Positions 8,624-17,254 of a stretch of 64,000 bases of DNA are shown here, piece after piece (the first letter of the stretch is position 1; the number at the start of each line of letters is the position of its first letter). The DNA is taken from NCBI RefSeq assembly GCF_002979755.1, contig NZ_PCPP01000001.1, forward strand, positions 1,210,665 to 1,274,664, read 5' to 3'. The notes beneath the pieces are model-generated. The model made no database searches, was not told where the DNA came from, and saw only the letters and a program-made list of their open reading frames with translations. A program made the position numbers and the translations under genes. Source of the DNA: Chryseobacterium culicis (GTDB taxonomy: Bacteria > Bacteroidota > Bacteroidia > Flavobacteriales > Weeksellaceae).

Positions 8624-10147
8624 TTATTTTGAAGATAATAAAGATTCCAGTTGCTGACGATCCATTTTAACATATTGAGCCAGTCGCTTTCCATATCCTG
8701 CATCAGCCTGATAGAAATAAGAGATCATTTTAGCCACTACCTTTTTATTCTCGACACTGTTCAGCGCACTACCCAGATTTTTAATCAGATTATCCTGGTC
8801 TTTTTTAGAGAAAGATCGATAGAGCTCTCCGGCCTGTTTAAAGTTGTTTTCTTTATCAATTTTGGCCTGTGTTGTAGATGTGCCGGCAGGAAAAACAGTT
8901 TGGGAATATTTGAATTTTTTATTATCCGTAACTTCCGGCTTAGCTGTTGAAGGCTGGTAGTTTACTTCTCCACTCTGAGCTCTCATAGACATGTAACCGT
9001 TTTGGTTATAGGTGGTCACATTATTTTTCGAGGCATTAATTGGCAGCTGCTGGAAGTTTCCACCAATTCTGTGTCTTTGGGTATCAAAATAGGAGAATAA
9101 TCTTCCCTGCAGCAGTTTATCTTCTGATGGCTCAATTCCGGGAACAAGAGTACCTGGAGAAAAAGCAGCCTGCTCTACCTGTTGAAAATAATTTACAGGA
9201 TTTTGATTAAGGGTCATCGTTCCTACTTTTATTGATTTTGCAATAGTTTCCGGCCATACTTTGGTCACATCTACCGGATTAAAATCAAGCTTTTCAAAAT
9301 CATCCTTTTTCAGCATCTGTACATACAAATCCCACTTTGGAAAGTCTTTATTCTGGATAGAATTATATAAATCTCTGGTTGCATGTTCTATTTGTGTAGA
9401 CTGAATTTTGTCAGCCTCTTCCTGTGTAAGGTTTCTTTCCCCTTGTTTTGGAACCCACTTGTATTTCACATAGGTTATTTCTCCTTTTGCATTAACCCAT
9501 TTAAAAGCATGTACACCATTTCCTTGCATTTCTCTGTAATTGGCAGGAATTCCGTTATCAGAGAATAACCAGGTCAGCATATGAGTAGCCTCCGGAATAT
9601 TAGCCATAAAATCAAAAACCCTGTTATTGTCAGAAGCATTATTAGTAACCGGAGAAGGTTTAAAAGCATGTACCATATCTGGAAACTTAATTGCATCTCT
9701 GATAAAAAATACAGGTAAATTGTTACCCACTAAATCATAATTTCCCTGATCCGTATAAAATTTAACGGCAAAGCCTCTTGGATCTCTAAAGGTTTCCGGG
9801 GATCCCTGCTGATGTACTACGGTAGAGAACCTTACCAATACCGGAGTTTTCTTACCGGCCTTTGATAAAAAATCAGCCATTGTAACATCAGAAAAATCAG
9901 CATCTGCAACAAACTCACCAATGGCTCCTGCTCCTCTTGCGTGCACTACCCTTTCAGGAATTCTTTCTCTGTCAAAAGCCGCCAGCTTCTCAATTAAATG
10001 AATATCCTCCAACAATACCGGCCCATTATTACCCACTGTTTTAGAATTTTGATTATCCCCTACAGGACTCCCTGTATTAGTAGTTAACTGCTGAGAATAC
10101 ACGGTCGATGTTATTAGGATTCCCGCTAATAAAACATTTTTTTTCAT
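8624..10147 (-). CDS. Exported haem catalase
   Basis: 507 aa monofunctional small-subunit catalase that converts H2O2 to water and oxygen. A signal peptide (about residues 1-19, ending VYSQ) indicates export to the periplasm. Distal catalytic His69 lies in RVVHARGAGAIGEF; the proximal haem ligand is the Tyr of RLFSYFDTQRHR near residue 355. Length matches clade-3 enzymes plus a leader. An ankyrin-repeat gene follows directly, as in katB-ankB loci. A Bacteroidetes -7 box (TATATTTG) lies 23 bp before the ATG. KatB-like would be a fair name, but I leave the symbol blank because the subtype cannot be fixed by eye. Confidence 0.95.
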   Translation of the reverse strand: MKKNVLLAGILITSTVYSQQLTTNTGSPVGDNQNSKTVGNNGPVLLEDIHLIEKLAAFDRERIPERVVHARGAGAIGEFVADADFSDVTMADFLSKAGKKTPVLVRFSTVVHQQGSPETFRDPRGFAVKFYTDQGNYDLVGNNLPVFFIRDAIKFPDMVHAFKPSPVTNNASDNNRVFDFMANIPEATHMLTWLFSDNGIPANYREMQGNGVHAFKWVNAKGEITYVKYKWVPKQGERNLTQEEADKIQSTQIEHATRDLYNSIQNKDFPKWDLYVQMLKKDDFEKLDFNPVDVTKVWPETIAKSIKVGTMTLNQNPVNYFQQVEQAAFSPGTLVPGIEPSEDKLLQGRLFSYFDTQRHRIGGNFQQLPINASKNNVTTYNQNGYMSMRAQSGEVNYQPSTAKPEVTDNKKFKYSQTVFPAGTSTTQAKIDKENNFKQAGELYRSFSKKDQDNLIKNLGSALNSVENKKVVAKMISYFYQADAGYGKRLAQYVKMDRQQLESLLSSK

Positions 10148-10169
10148 AATTTTTTATTTTATAATGGGG

Positions 10170-10177
10170 CAAATATA
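10170..10177 (-). promoter_or_regulatory. -7 promoter box of the catalase operon
   Basis: On the minus strand this reads TATATTTG, an exact match to TAnnTTTG, and lies 23 nt upstream of the catalase ATG. No clear TTG -33 element is visible at the usual distance. Confidence 0.55.
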
Positions 10178-10608
10178 GAAAGATGATGTACTGGATTTAA
10201 CTTAATAAATTCAATCATTTTAATTTATCAAATCTATTGACATTTAATAAGCCGATAGATTCGGTCTACTATTTTTTATAAAATAGATATTAAATAATAT
10301 AACCTATTATTCTGTGTGACAATTAAAATTGTGTTTTATGTAGTTTTATAACTACAGATTTGAAAACCTCTTGTAAGGAACATTTATGTACTTTTGCGGA
10401 AAACTTACATTAGACATTATATCAGCAAAAATAATAGAGAAACACTGTTAATTTTTGAAAAAATTCAGCTTATCATTTACTTGAAGGCATTATAGCAGTT
10501 ATTTTACAGGATCACTATTGACAATAGATCATCAGCAGTAGTTTACAGAGTGCTATTTTACATTTAACAAAATAAATATCAGACATTTAAATAAAAAAAC
10601 ATAGGATT
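10178..10608. promoter_or_regulatory. Divergent region between catalase and lipoprotein genes
   Basis: AT-rich, no gene seen. It contains the palindrome at 10339-10356 and, just after it on the + strand, TACTTTTG around 10391, a TAnnTTTG match that could serve the lipoprotein gene 200 bp downstream. Confidence 0.4.
10339..10356. promoter_or_regulatory. Palindrome TGTAGTTTTATAACTACA
   Basis: Eighteen-base near-perfect palindrome, the best example of the recurring TGTAG element in this window. It sits about 35-50 bp upstream of a TAnnTTTG box on the + strand. Likely an operator; the protein is unknown, and the two LuxR-type regulators nearby are candidates. Confidence 0.45.
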
Positions 10609-11025
10609 ATGAGACAAAAGAAAATTTCATTAATTATTCTTGGTATTCTGACAGCATGCACCTCCCCGAAAAAGGAAAATAAAAAAGAAGATTCGAATAC
10701 AGTATCACCCGTTAATACCCCAAAAACAGACCTTATAGGAAAATGGGTACAGCCTATTCCGGGGCAGGAAAGCGAAAAACAAGGTTTTGAACTTCGTAAC
10801 GATGGTATGGCAGCATCAATAAATATGCACACATTACTGTATGATCAATGGAAAGTTTCTCATGATACTCTTTTTTTATGGTATCATACAGAAGGAGTAA
10901 GACAGGTTTCAAGTGATATAGACACTCTCCTGATTAAAAAACTTGATGATAAATCCTTAACCATTTTATCTGTAGTTGGGAATTCCGGTGCCAACGATGA
11001 GCAAACATACAGCAAAGAAAAATAA
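10609..11025 (+). CDS. Lipocalin-like lipoprotein
   Basis: 138 aa. Lipoprotein signal MRQKKISLIILGILTAC places the acylated Cys at residue 17. A Lys/Glu/Ser-rich linker (about 18-40) leads to a small beta-barrel-like domain starting at DLIGKWVQPIPGQ, resembling the lipocalin-like families (DLxGxW start) common in Chryseobacterium. Ligand and role are unknown. A hairpin terminator follows at 11084. The gene stands alone between the catalase operon and kinase 2. Confidence 0.8.
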   Translation: MRQKKISLIILGILTACTSPKKENKKEDSNTVSPVNTPKTDLIGKWVQPIPGQESEKQGFELRNDGMAASINMHTLLYDQWKVSHDTLFLWYHTEGVRQVSSDIDTLLIKKLDDKSLTILSVVGNSGANDEQTYSKEK

Positions 11026-11083
11026 ATAGTTAATATCTTTTATTTAGCAGAAGCCTCTACTATTGAAGAAACTTACCATAAAG

Positions 11084-11111
11084 AAAAATAGATTGTAAGG
11101 TCTATTTTTTT
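11084..11111 (+). terminator. Intrinsic terminator after lipoprotein gene
   Basis: AAAAATAGA, eight-base loop, TCTATTTTTTT: a short stem with a T-run, 58 bp past the stop codon of the lipoprotein gene. Confidence 0.65.
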
Positions 11112-11525
11112 GTGTACTGATGATTTGTCCCCCACACAATCATATTTCAATCAATTACAATGACCGATTGCTTCCTGATTATGATATTCCTGAAGGTATA
11201 TTTAAGGACTTCTGATCTTCTTCAAGATACAAAATCAGCTATTTTATATGGATATAATGCAAACCAACTCTCATTTGCCATAAATTCAATAAATACCATT
11301 TATTATACCACTATTATCAAAAATCCTTTCAACAGGATATCAATGCAAATGCACTCCTAAATACAAATTTAGTACAACTGACCGCCCTGATAATCTACAT
11401 AACTATCATTTTAAATTTAAAAGCGTGTAGTTTTAAAACGATACTCACCCCCTTCTACCGGCTGTTAAATTTTGCTAATTTTATAATACTATACCATGGA
11501 TACTTTATAATTACAAGTATTAAAA
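11112..11525 (+). promoter_or_regulatory. Upstream region of kinase 2
   Basis: About 410 bp without a convincing gene; a 66-codon open frame here lacks coding character. It contains a TGTAG element at 11426-11443 (TGTAGTTTTAAAACGATA), followed by TTAAATTTTG and TAATTTTA boxes at 11465-11485 that resemble the TAnnTTTG promoter core. Confidence 0.4.
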
Positions 11526-14516
11526 ATGTTTCATAAACAACTTATATTTTTATTTCTTATAACTATACAACTGTATAACAGCCAGCAACCCGCTTCTATA
11601 TGGTATGATACAGAGAACGGACTTCCTCAGAACAGTGTAAAGGATATTACCAAAGATCAGTACGGATTCATCTGGATCAGTACGGAAAACGGATTGGTAC
11701 GTTATGACGGAAATAATTTTGTCTCCTATAATCATCTCAACTTTAAAAATAACAGATTTACCACTTTTTTTGGAAATGCAAAGAAAGACACTATTTACAA
11801 TGCAACAGCTTATGATGAAAATACAGCATTAATATCTAAAAGAAATGTGGGTATTCTCACTCATAAATCCGGCTGTTTACAAAGAGTTTTACGTGAAAGC
11901 AAATCGCACCTTATTTTTAGTAAAAATGGAATACCTGAGCAGTTTGAAGCTACAGATTTCTTTATTTATTTTGATAAGAACAATTATTATCATTTGCTGC
12001 ATGATGGAACAATACAATACAAGGATCAGAAAATTACAACGCTGAAGCATCTGCATAAAAACTATATATCAAATACTTTTTGCATTGATCAGACGATCTT
12101 TATCATTTCTAAATCTTTAAAAAAAATAATTAAAATTTCTCCTACCCGTATAACTTACCTGAATGCACCTGAGATTTTCTTCAAAAATGACATCAAAGTA
12201 TACTGGAGCCAGATTAACAATCAATCTTTTATTATTCAGAATCATACGTTGTATAAAATACGGTATGAGGGAAATACCTTCAGTACAAAAAAAATAGCAG
12301 ATTATGACCTTAATAAAAATTCTTTATCTGCCATCTATCATGATGAAGTAAACAATAAACTCTACCTTGGAACATTATCTGATGGGTTGAATGTAATCAA
12401 GTTTAATAATTTCCATGTAGCCAACAAATCAGATAAATCTTATGAGAATATTTTCTATTCGATACTTCCTTTTGAAGATGATAAGGTAATTACTTCTCTG
12501 GGTGATGTATATAATGAACACGGACTGGTAAAACAGTATCATTTTAATACAACCAGCAAGTTTTTTTTACTGTATGATCATCAAAAGAATATTCTTGTTC
12601 AGAGTGATTCAGGTTTACTACGTTTTCTTAAAAAGTCCAATTATTCTGAAAAAGAAAACATTCCTTTTAAAAATGAAGCCTCTTATGCATGGAGATTGAG
12701 AAACTATTTCATTGTAACCTTTTACAAACCTACTTTGAAATCGATCCTTACCTTCTATAGAAATTCCGACTTTAAAACCCCTTTTTTACAATTTTCCATT
12801 CCTAATATTGTAACCACAATACATGAATATGATCATGATAAGTGGCTGGTAGGAACCAGAGATGCTTTGTATTCCATAGAAGCACCCTCTTTTGTTCCTA
12901 AAAAAATATCGGTCAACGCTTTACATGTAAGAGAGATTACAAAGACAAAGGATGGGAATTTGTGGATCACGACTCAGGGAAATGGCTTTTTCCTTTATAA
13001 AAATAAGGAGCTCATTAAAATGCCGGAAGATAAAAACGGATATCTTTTATTTTCGCATACTATTCTTGAAGATAAAAAGGGTTTTCTCTGGATTAGCACC
13101 AATAACGGACTGTTCCAGGTACTGAAGAACAATCTTCTGAAATATTCTCAGGACAGAAAAACTTTTCCAGGCTATTACCGATACAGCAAGGAAGATGGCT
13201 TTAATACGAATGAGTTTAACGGTGGATGTTCTCCCAGTGCTTCAGTTCTTCAGAATGGAAATTTTGTATTCCCTTCTATCAAAGGCCTGGTATTTTTCGA
13301 TCCTGAAAAAATAAGAAGCTATTATCCTAAAAACTTCTTTTTAGAGCGGGTTATTTTTTATGATCCGAAAAGCAGTGTAAAAGGGCAGAATATCAATCTG
13401 GAAAACAATTTCTATAAGGCGGCAATTTGGGTGGATGTACCCTATTATGCCAACAGAGCTAATTTGGTGATCGAAGCAAAACTGAAAGGTTCTAAGAATG
13501 AAAAATGGGAAAGGGTAAACAATGATGGCAAATACTGTATCTCAAATCTGGAGCCAGGACAATATCAGCTTATTGTAAGGGTATTGGCTTCTCCAAAAGG
13601 CAAATACATGTATAAAACGATTAATATTAATGTAAAACACCTGTTTTATCAGATACTTATTTTTAAATTTTTTATCATCCTGTTTATCTCTGTTTTTACA
13701 TTAAAATTGATAAAACTCAGAATAAAAAGACAAATATTAAAAAAGAAAGAACTTGAAGAAATTATTGAAATAAGAACCCGGAAATTATCAAAAACCGTCT
13801 CAAAATTAGAATATACCAAGGAGCAGCTCCGAAAAGAGAGTGTACAGCAGAAAAAGCTATTGGAAACGATAAGCCATGATATTATTACGCCCATCAAATT
13901 CTTATCTATCACTGCCAAAAAGCTGTATGAAACAGATGAGCATGACCGCTACATTCAAAAGAAACATTTTGAAAGTTTCTACAAATCTTCTGTTGAGTTT
14001 TACAATTTCGTGAAAACCTTAAAAGAATATGCAGAGATTTATAATATTTCTGAAAAAAATGAAACCTATAATGTTTACGAAGTGGTAGAAGCTAAAAAGA
14101 CTCTTTTTGAAGTGGCCGCGAAAGAACAAAATACCCATATTGTCAGTAATATTAAAAATCCTACTTATTCAAAAATCAACCAAAATGTAGTTGCGGTTAT
14201 CATCCATAATCTCATAGACAATGCGATCAAAAATACGACCAACGGAGTCATAGAAATTTCTACCATTGAGGATGACACTATTTTTTTTCTGGAAGTAAGA
14301 GATACCGGTAAAGGCATGAGTAAGGAACAAATGACCTATTATGAAAAGCTTCAGGATAATATTGAAAATGAAAAACTGGTTTTGCAAAAATACAGTTTAG
14401 GATTGCATCTTATTCTTCAGTTACTGATGATGATCAATGGTAAAATTGAATTTAAAAATAATAAACCCAGTGGAACTATTGTATCAATTCAAATAAAAAA
14501 ACAAAAACATGACTAG
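11526..14516 (+). CDS. Propeller-type sensor histidine kinase, copy 2
   Basis: 996 aa, exactly the length of the kinase at 2682 and collinear with it. It has a signal peptide (1-20), Reg_prop propeller repeats, a Y_Y_Y domain, one transmembrane helix at about 712-730, a coiled coil, phospho-acceptor His784 in SHDIITP, N box HNLIDNAIKN and G box DTGKGMS. The region from about residue 540 onward is almost identical to copy 1 even at the DNA level. The periplasmic part (about 85-280 and 370-420) differs much more, so the two probably sense related but distinct signals and feed a shared output. It is coupled by an 8-bp overlap to the regulator at 14509. Confidence 0.93.
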   Translation: MFHKQLIFLFLITIQLYNSQQPASIWYDTENGLPQNSVKDITKDQYGFIWISTENGLVRYDGNNFVSYNHLNFKNNRFTTFFGNAKKDTIYNATAYDENTALISKRNVGILTHKSGCLQRVLRESKSHLIFSKNGIPEQFEATDFFIYFDKNNYYHLLHDGTIQYKDQKITTLKHLHKNYISNTFCIDQTIFIISKSLKKIIKISPTRITYLNAPEIFFKNDIKVYWSQINNQSFIIQNHTLYKIRYEGNTFSTKKIADYDLNKNSLSAIYHDEVNNKLYLGTLSDGLNVIKFNNFHVANKSDKSYENIFYSILPFEDDKVITSLGDVYNEHGLVKQYHFNTTSKFFLLYDHQKNILVQSDSGLLRFLKKSNYSEKENIPFKNEASYAWRLRNYFIVTFYKPTLKSILTFYRNSDFKTPFLQFSIPNIVTTIHEYDHDKWLVGTRDALYSIEAPSFVPKKISVNALHVREITKTKDGNLWITTQGNGFFLYKNKELIKMPEDKNGYLLFSHTILEDKKGFLWISTNNGLFQVLKNNLLKYSQDRKTFPGYYRYSKEDGFNTNEFNGGCSPSASVLQNGNFVFPSIKGLVFFDPEKIRSYYPKNFFLERVIFYDPKSSVKGQNINLENNFYKAAIWVDVPYYANRANLVIEAKLKGSKNEKWERVNNDGKYCISNLEPGQYQLIVRVLASPKGKYMYKTININVKHLFYQILIFKFFIILFISVFTLKLIKLRIKRQILKKKELEEIIEIRTRKLSKTVSKLEYTKEQLRKESVQQKKLLETISHDIITPIKFLSITAKKLYETDEHDRYIQKKHFESFYKSSVEFYNFVKTLKEYAEIYNISEKNETYNVYEVVEAKKTLFEVAAKEQNTHIVSNIKNPTYSKINQNVVAVIIHNLIDNAIKNTTNGVIEISTIEDDTIFFLEVRDTGKGMSKEQMTYYEKLQDNIENEKLVLQKYSLGLHLILQLLMMINGKIEFKNNKPSGTIVSIQIKKQKHD

Positions 14517-15144
14517 AAAAATTATTATTGCTGATGATCATTTTGTAGTAAGATTAGGCACTACCCTAATTTTGGAATCCCACTACAAAGATGTAAAAAT
14601 TTCATATGCCGAATCCTACACGGAACTCACGGATAAATTACTTGCTGAAGAATTCGGTCTGCTCATCCTGGATATTAATATGCCGGAAAGTAAATATTTA
14701 AATATGATTGGGGAAATAAAGAAAATACAGCCCAATCTTAAAATTCTGGTTTTCTCTGTGTACGATAATGATATCGCAGTACAGTATATCATTGAAGGTG
14801 CTGATGGATATATTAATAAACTTTCTGATGAAAACAATATTCTGGAGGCCGTTCAGCAAATCTTTGAAACCGGAACCTACTATTCTCCGGAAATTGTGAA
14901 AAAACTGGTTTCTTCTGCTAAAAAAGACACCCCCATAAATCCACTTGAAGCTTTATCAGAAAGAGAAAAGGAAATATTTGATTTGCTGGTTAAAGGATAT
15001 GGCAATATTGAAATTTCCAATGAATTAAACCTTCACCTTTCCACAGTAAGCACCTATAAAGCAAGAATTTATAAAAAACTAAATATTAAAAACACGGTTG
15101 ATCTTGTCAGGCTGGGAGACCGAAATCAGGTTCATAAAAAATAA
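14509..15144 (+). CDS. NarL/LuxR-family response regulator, copy 2
   Basis: 211 aa. Receiver with Asp55 in LLILDINMPE and a LuxR-type HTH (LSEREKEIFDLLVKGYGN, then NLHLSTVSTYKARIYKKL). The recognition region is the same as in the regulator at 5665, so overlapping DNA targets are expected. The start codon lies inside the kinase gene (8-bp overlap). Together with that kinase this forms the second copy of a duplicated two-component cassette. Confidence 0.95.
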   Translation: MTRKIIIADDHFVVRLGTTLILESHYKDVKISYAESYTELTDKLLAEEFGLLILDINMPESKYLNMIGEIKKIQPNLKILVFSVYDNDIAVQYIIEGADGYINKLSDENNILEAVQQIFETGTYYSPEIVKKLVSSAKKDTPINPLEALSEREKEIFDLLVKGYGNIEISNELNLHLSTVSTYKARIYKKLNIKNTVDLVRLGDRNQVHKK

Positions 15145-15212
15145 TTAAAAATCCTCGTGACCATTTTAAACACGATGTCTTGCTGTTATGTTTAACTCAG
15201 ATAATATTTCCT

Positions 15213-15890
15213 ATGAAGATCTTAATTATAGAAGACCATAAAGATTTGATCATCAATATCACTGATTATCTGAAAAAAGAAGATTATATCTGTGAAACAG
15301 CATCAGATGCCCGAACCGCATTCGAAAAGATTGAACTTTTTGAGTACGACTGTATTCTTCTTGATCTGATGCTCCCCGACGGAAATGGCCTGGATATTTT
15401 AAAACACATTAAAAGTTGTTCTGCCGGGACAGGAGTAATTATTGTATCTGCAAGAGATTCGTTAGACATCAAGTTAGCAGGACTGGATGAGGGTGCTGAT
15501 GATTATATTACCAAGCCTTTTCCTCTTCCTGAGCTTCATTCCAGGATAAAAGCAGTTTTCAGAAGGAAAACTCCGGAAATCCATCGGCATCTTACCTTCA
15601 ATGAAATATCAATAGATCTGGAATCTAAAGAATGCAGTATTAATAGTCAGTTGATCACTTTAACAAAAAAAGAATTAAACCTCTTGATTTATTTTATCAA
15701 CAACCAGAATAGGATGTTGACCAAACAGGCCATTGCCAGTCATTTATGGGGAGATTACACCTATAGTATTGACAATATCGACTTTGTATACCAACATCTG
15801 AAAAACCTAAGAAAAAAGCTCATAGAATCTGGAGGGAAAGATTATCTGCAGACTGTTTATGGATTAGGTTATAAGTGGATAGACAAATGA
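15213..15890 (+). CDS. OmpR-family response regulator
   Basis: 225 aa from the ATG at 15213, chosen because the receiver starts at once (MKILIIEDHK); the longer frame from 15180 adds an unlikely leader. Phospho-acceptor Asp51 in LLDLMLPDGNG, conserved Thr/Ser in IIVSARDS and Lys in YITKPF. The C-terminal winged helix (about 125-225) ends in TVYGLGYKWIDK. Its stop overlaps the start of the kinase gene (ATGA). Downstream lie a porin and two organic-acid transporters, with a tandem repeat before the porin that fits an OmpR-type operator. The regulator probably controls their expression. Confidence 0.93.
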   Translation: MKILIIEDHKDLIINITDYLKKEDYICETASDARTAFEKIELFEYDCILLDLMLPDGNGLDILKHIKSCSAGTGVIIVSARDSLDIKLAGLDEGADDYITKPFPLPELHSRIKAVFRRKTPEIHRHLTFNEISIDLESKECSINSQLITLTKKELNLLIYFINNQNRMLTKQAIASHLWGDYTYSIDNIDFVYQHLKNLRKKLIESGGKDYLQTVYGLGYKWIDK

Positions 15891-17152
15891 ATTTAAGTTT
15901 ACGATTTGCACGGGCTTTTGCCTGTTTGGTATTCTGTGTTCTGATGACAGGTTTTATTATTATGTATTTTGCTCTGGAAAGGACAACGGTTCGCTCTGCA
16001 ATCCTAAAACTACAAGCACAGAATATGCAGGCAGTCCATCAGCTGAAACAAGATCCCTATTTGGATTACACTCTGTATGGCCAGAATCCTGCCATTGATG
16101 TACTCCCTGAATATCAGAATATATCAAAGGAAAAAAAAATTGAAGAAGAATATATTTGGAACAGTGCTACACAGTCTTATATCAATAAAATAGAAGTAAC
16201 AGATTATCTGGTCATTCACAAAAAAAAATATTCTATAAAAAGTATCCGTTATATTACGATCATTGAACATCGGTTTTTAACAAGTATCCTGATGGTGATT
16301 GCATGGATCATGATATTTCTGATCATCCTCACCATCATTGTCAGCACTATTGTTTCAAGAAGTATTCTGGAGCCGTTCTATTGCTCCGTGGATGAGATCA
16401 AAAAATTCAATTTAAAAGATAATCGCCGGATGAATCTTATGGAGACCAATATCAGAGAATTCAAACTTCTTAATCAGTTTTTGCTGAAAATGTCTGATAC
16501 TTCAAAAAAAGATTACAATCTGCTGGAAGAACTTTCTGAAAACACATCTCATGAACTTCAGACTCCATTGGCTTCCATAAAAGGAAAGATCGAGCTGTTA
16601 ATGGACAGTCAACTTTCTGAAAGCCAACTCATCACCCTAGACTTGATGAATCATGAATTGGACAGGCTCTCTTCTATCAACCAATCTCTTATTCTTCTGG
16701 CAAAACTGGAACATTTTAAGGAAAAAGCGACCAATCCCATCAATTTTTCTGAGATATTACGGGAAAGACTACAGTATTTTGAAGAAATTTTCACTCTTCA
16801 AAACCTCTCTGTCTTCAGAGACATTCAAGATGATATTTTCCTACCCTTTGATGAAAATCTGTCTGCCATCATCATCAACAATCTCATTAGCAATGCCGGA
16901 AAGCACAATATGAATAATGGTGATATTTGTATAAAGCTCACAGAAAGTTTTTTTGAAATCTCCAACTCCGGTTACCCTCCTACACTACCTCCAGAAGAAT
17001 TATTCCAGAGATTCAAGCGTGGCAACCCCAATCAAAACTCTATCGGGATAGGTTTGGCATTGGTAAAGAGAATTTTGGAGATTTACAATAAGAAAATATC
17101 TTATCACTTTAGCAACAATTCACACACCATCACCATACATTTCACAAATTAA
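15887..17152 (+). CDS. Sensor histidine kinase (HisKA type)
   Basis: 421 aa from ATG 15887, which overlaps the regulator stop as ATGA; the frame from 15875 is four codons longer and less likely. Two transmembrane helices (about 9-30 and 130-158) enclose a small periplasmic sensor of roughly 100 residues. His222 lies in ENTSHELQTPLASIKG, N box is IIINNLISNAGKHN, and the glycine box is SIGIGLALVKRI. It lacks PAS or propeller modules. Context with the porin, an MHS-type carrier and a DctA-type carrier suggests it senses an organic acid. Confidence 0.92.
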   Translation: MNLSLRFARAFACLVFCVLMTGFIIMYFALERTTVRSAILKLQAQNMQAVHQLKQDPYLDYTLYGQNPAIDVLPEYQNISKEKKIEEEYIWNSATQSYINKIEVTDYLVIHKKKYSIKSIRYITIIEHRFLTSILMVIAWIMIFLIILTIIVSTIVSRSILEPFYCSVDEIKKFNLKDNRRMNLMETNIREFKLLNQFLLKMSDTSKKDYNLLEELSENTSHELQTPLASIKGKIELLMDSQLSESQLITLDLMNHELDRLSSINQSLILLAKLEHFKEKATNPINFSEILRERLQYFEEIFTLQNLSVFRDIQDDIFLPFDENLSAIIINNLISNAGKHNMNNGDICIKLTESFFEISNSGYPPTLPPEELFQRFKRGNPNQNSIGIGLALVKRILEIYNKKISYHFSNNSHTITIHFTN

Positions 17153-17201
17153 AACAGTGAATAACAAAAACATAACAACAAAACACACCCATCAGTAGCA
17201 A

Positions 17202-17223
17202 CTTCAGAATTTCTTCAGAATTT
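17202..17223 (+). promoter_or_regulatory. Tandem 11-bp repeat, candidate OmpR-type operator
   Basis: CTTCAGAATTT occurs twice in direct succession (17202-17212 and 17213-17223), 32 bp before the porin ATG. OmpR-family regulators bind direct repeats spaced one helical turn apart, and such a regulator is encoded just upstream, so autologous control of the porin/transporter operon is a good inference. Confidence 0.6.
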
Positions 17224-17254
17224 ATGTCTTGTTTAGGTGCAAATAAAACCATCT

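Noticed and set aside
11160..11360. 66-codon ORF before kinase 2
   Set aside because: No signal, domain or leader, low-complexity composition, and it lies in the promoter region.
15145..15212. tRNA or small RNA gene between the regulators
   Set aside because: No cloverleaf or conserved TTC loop; only a weak CGTG/CACG pairing is visible.
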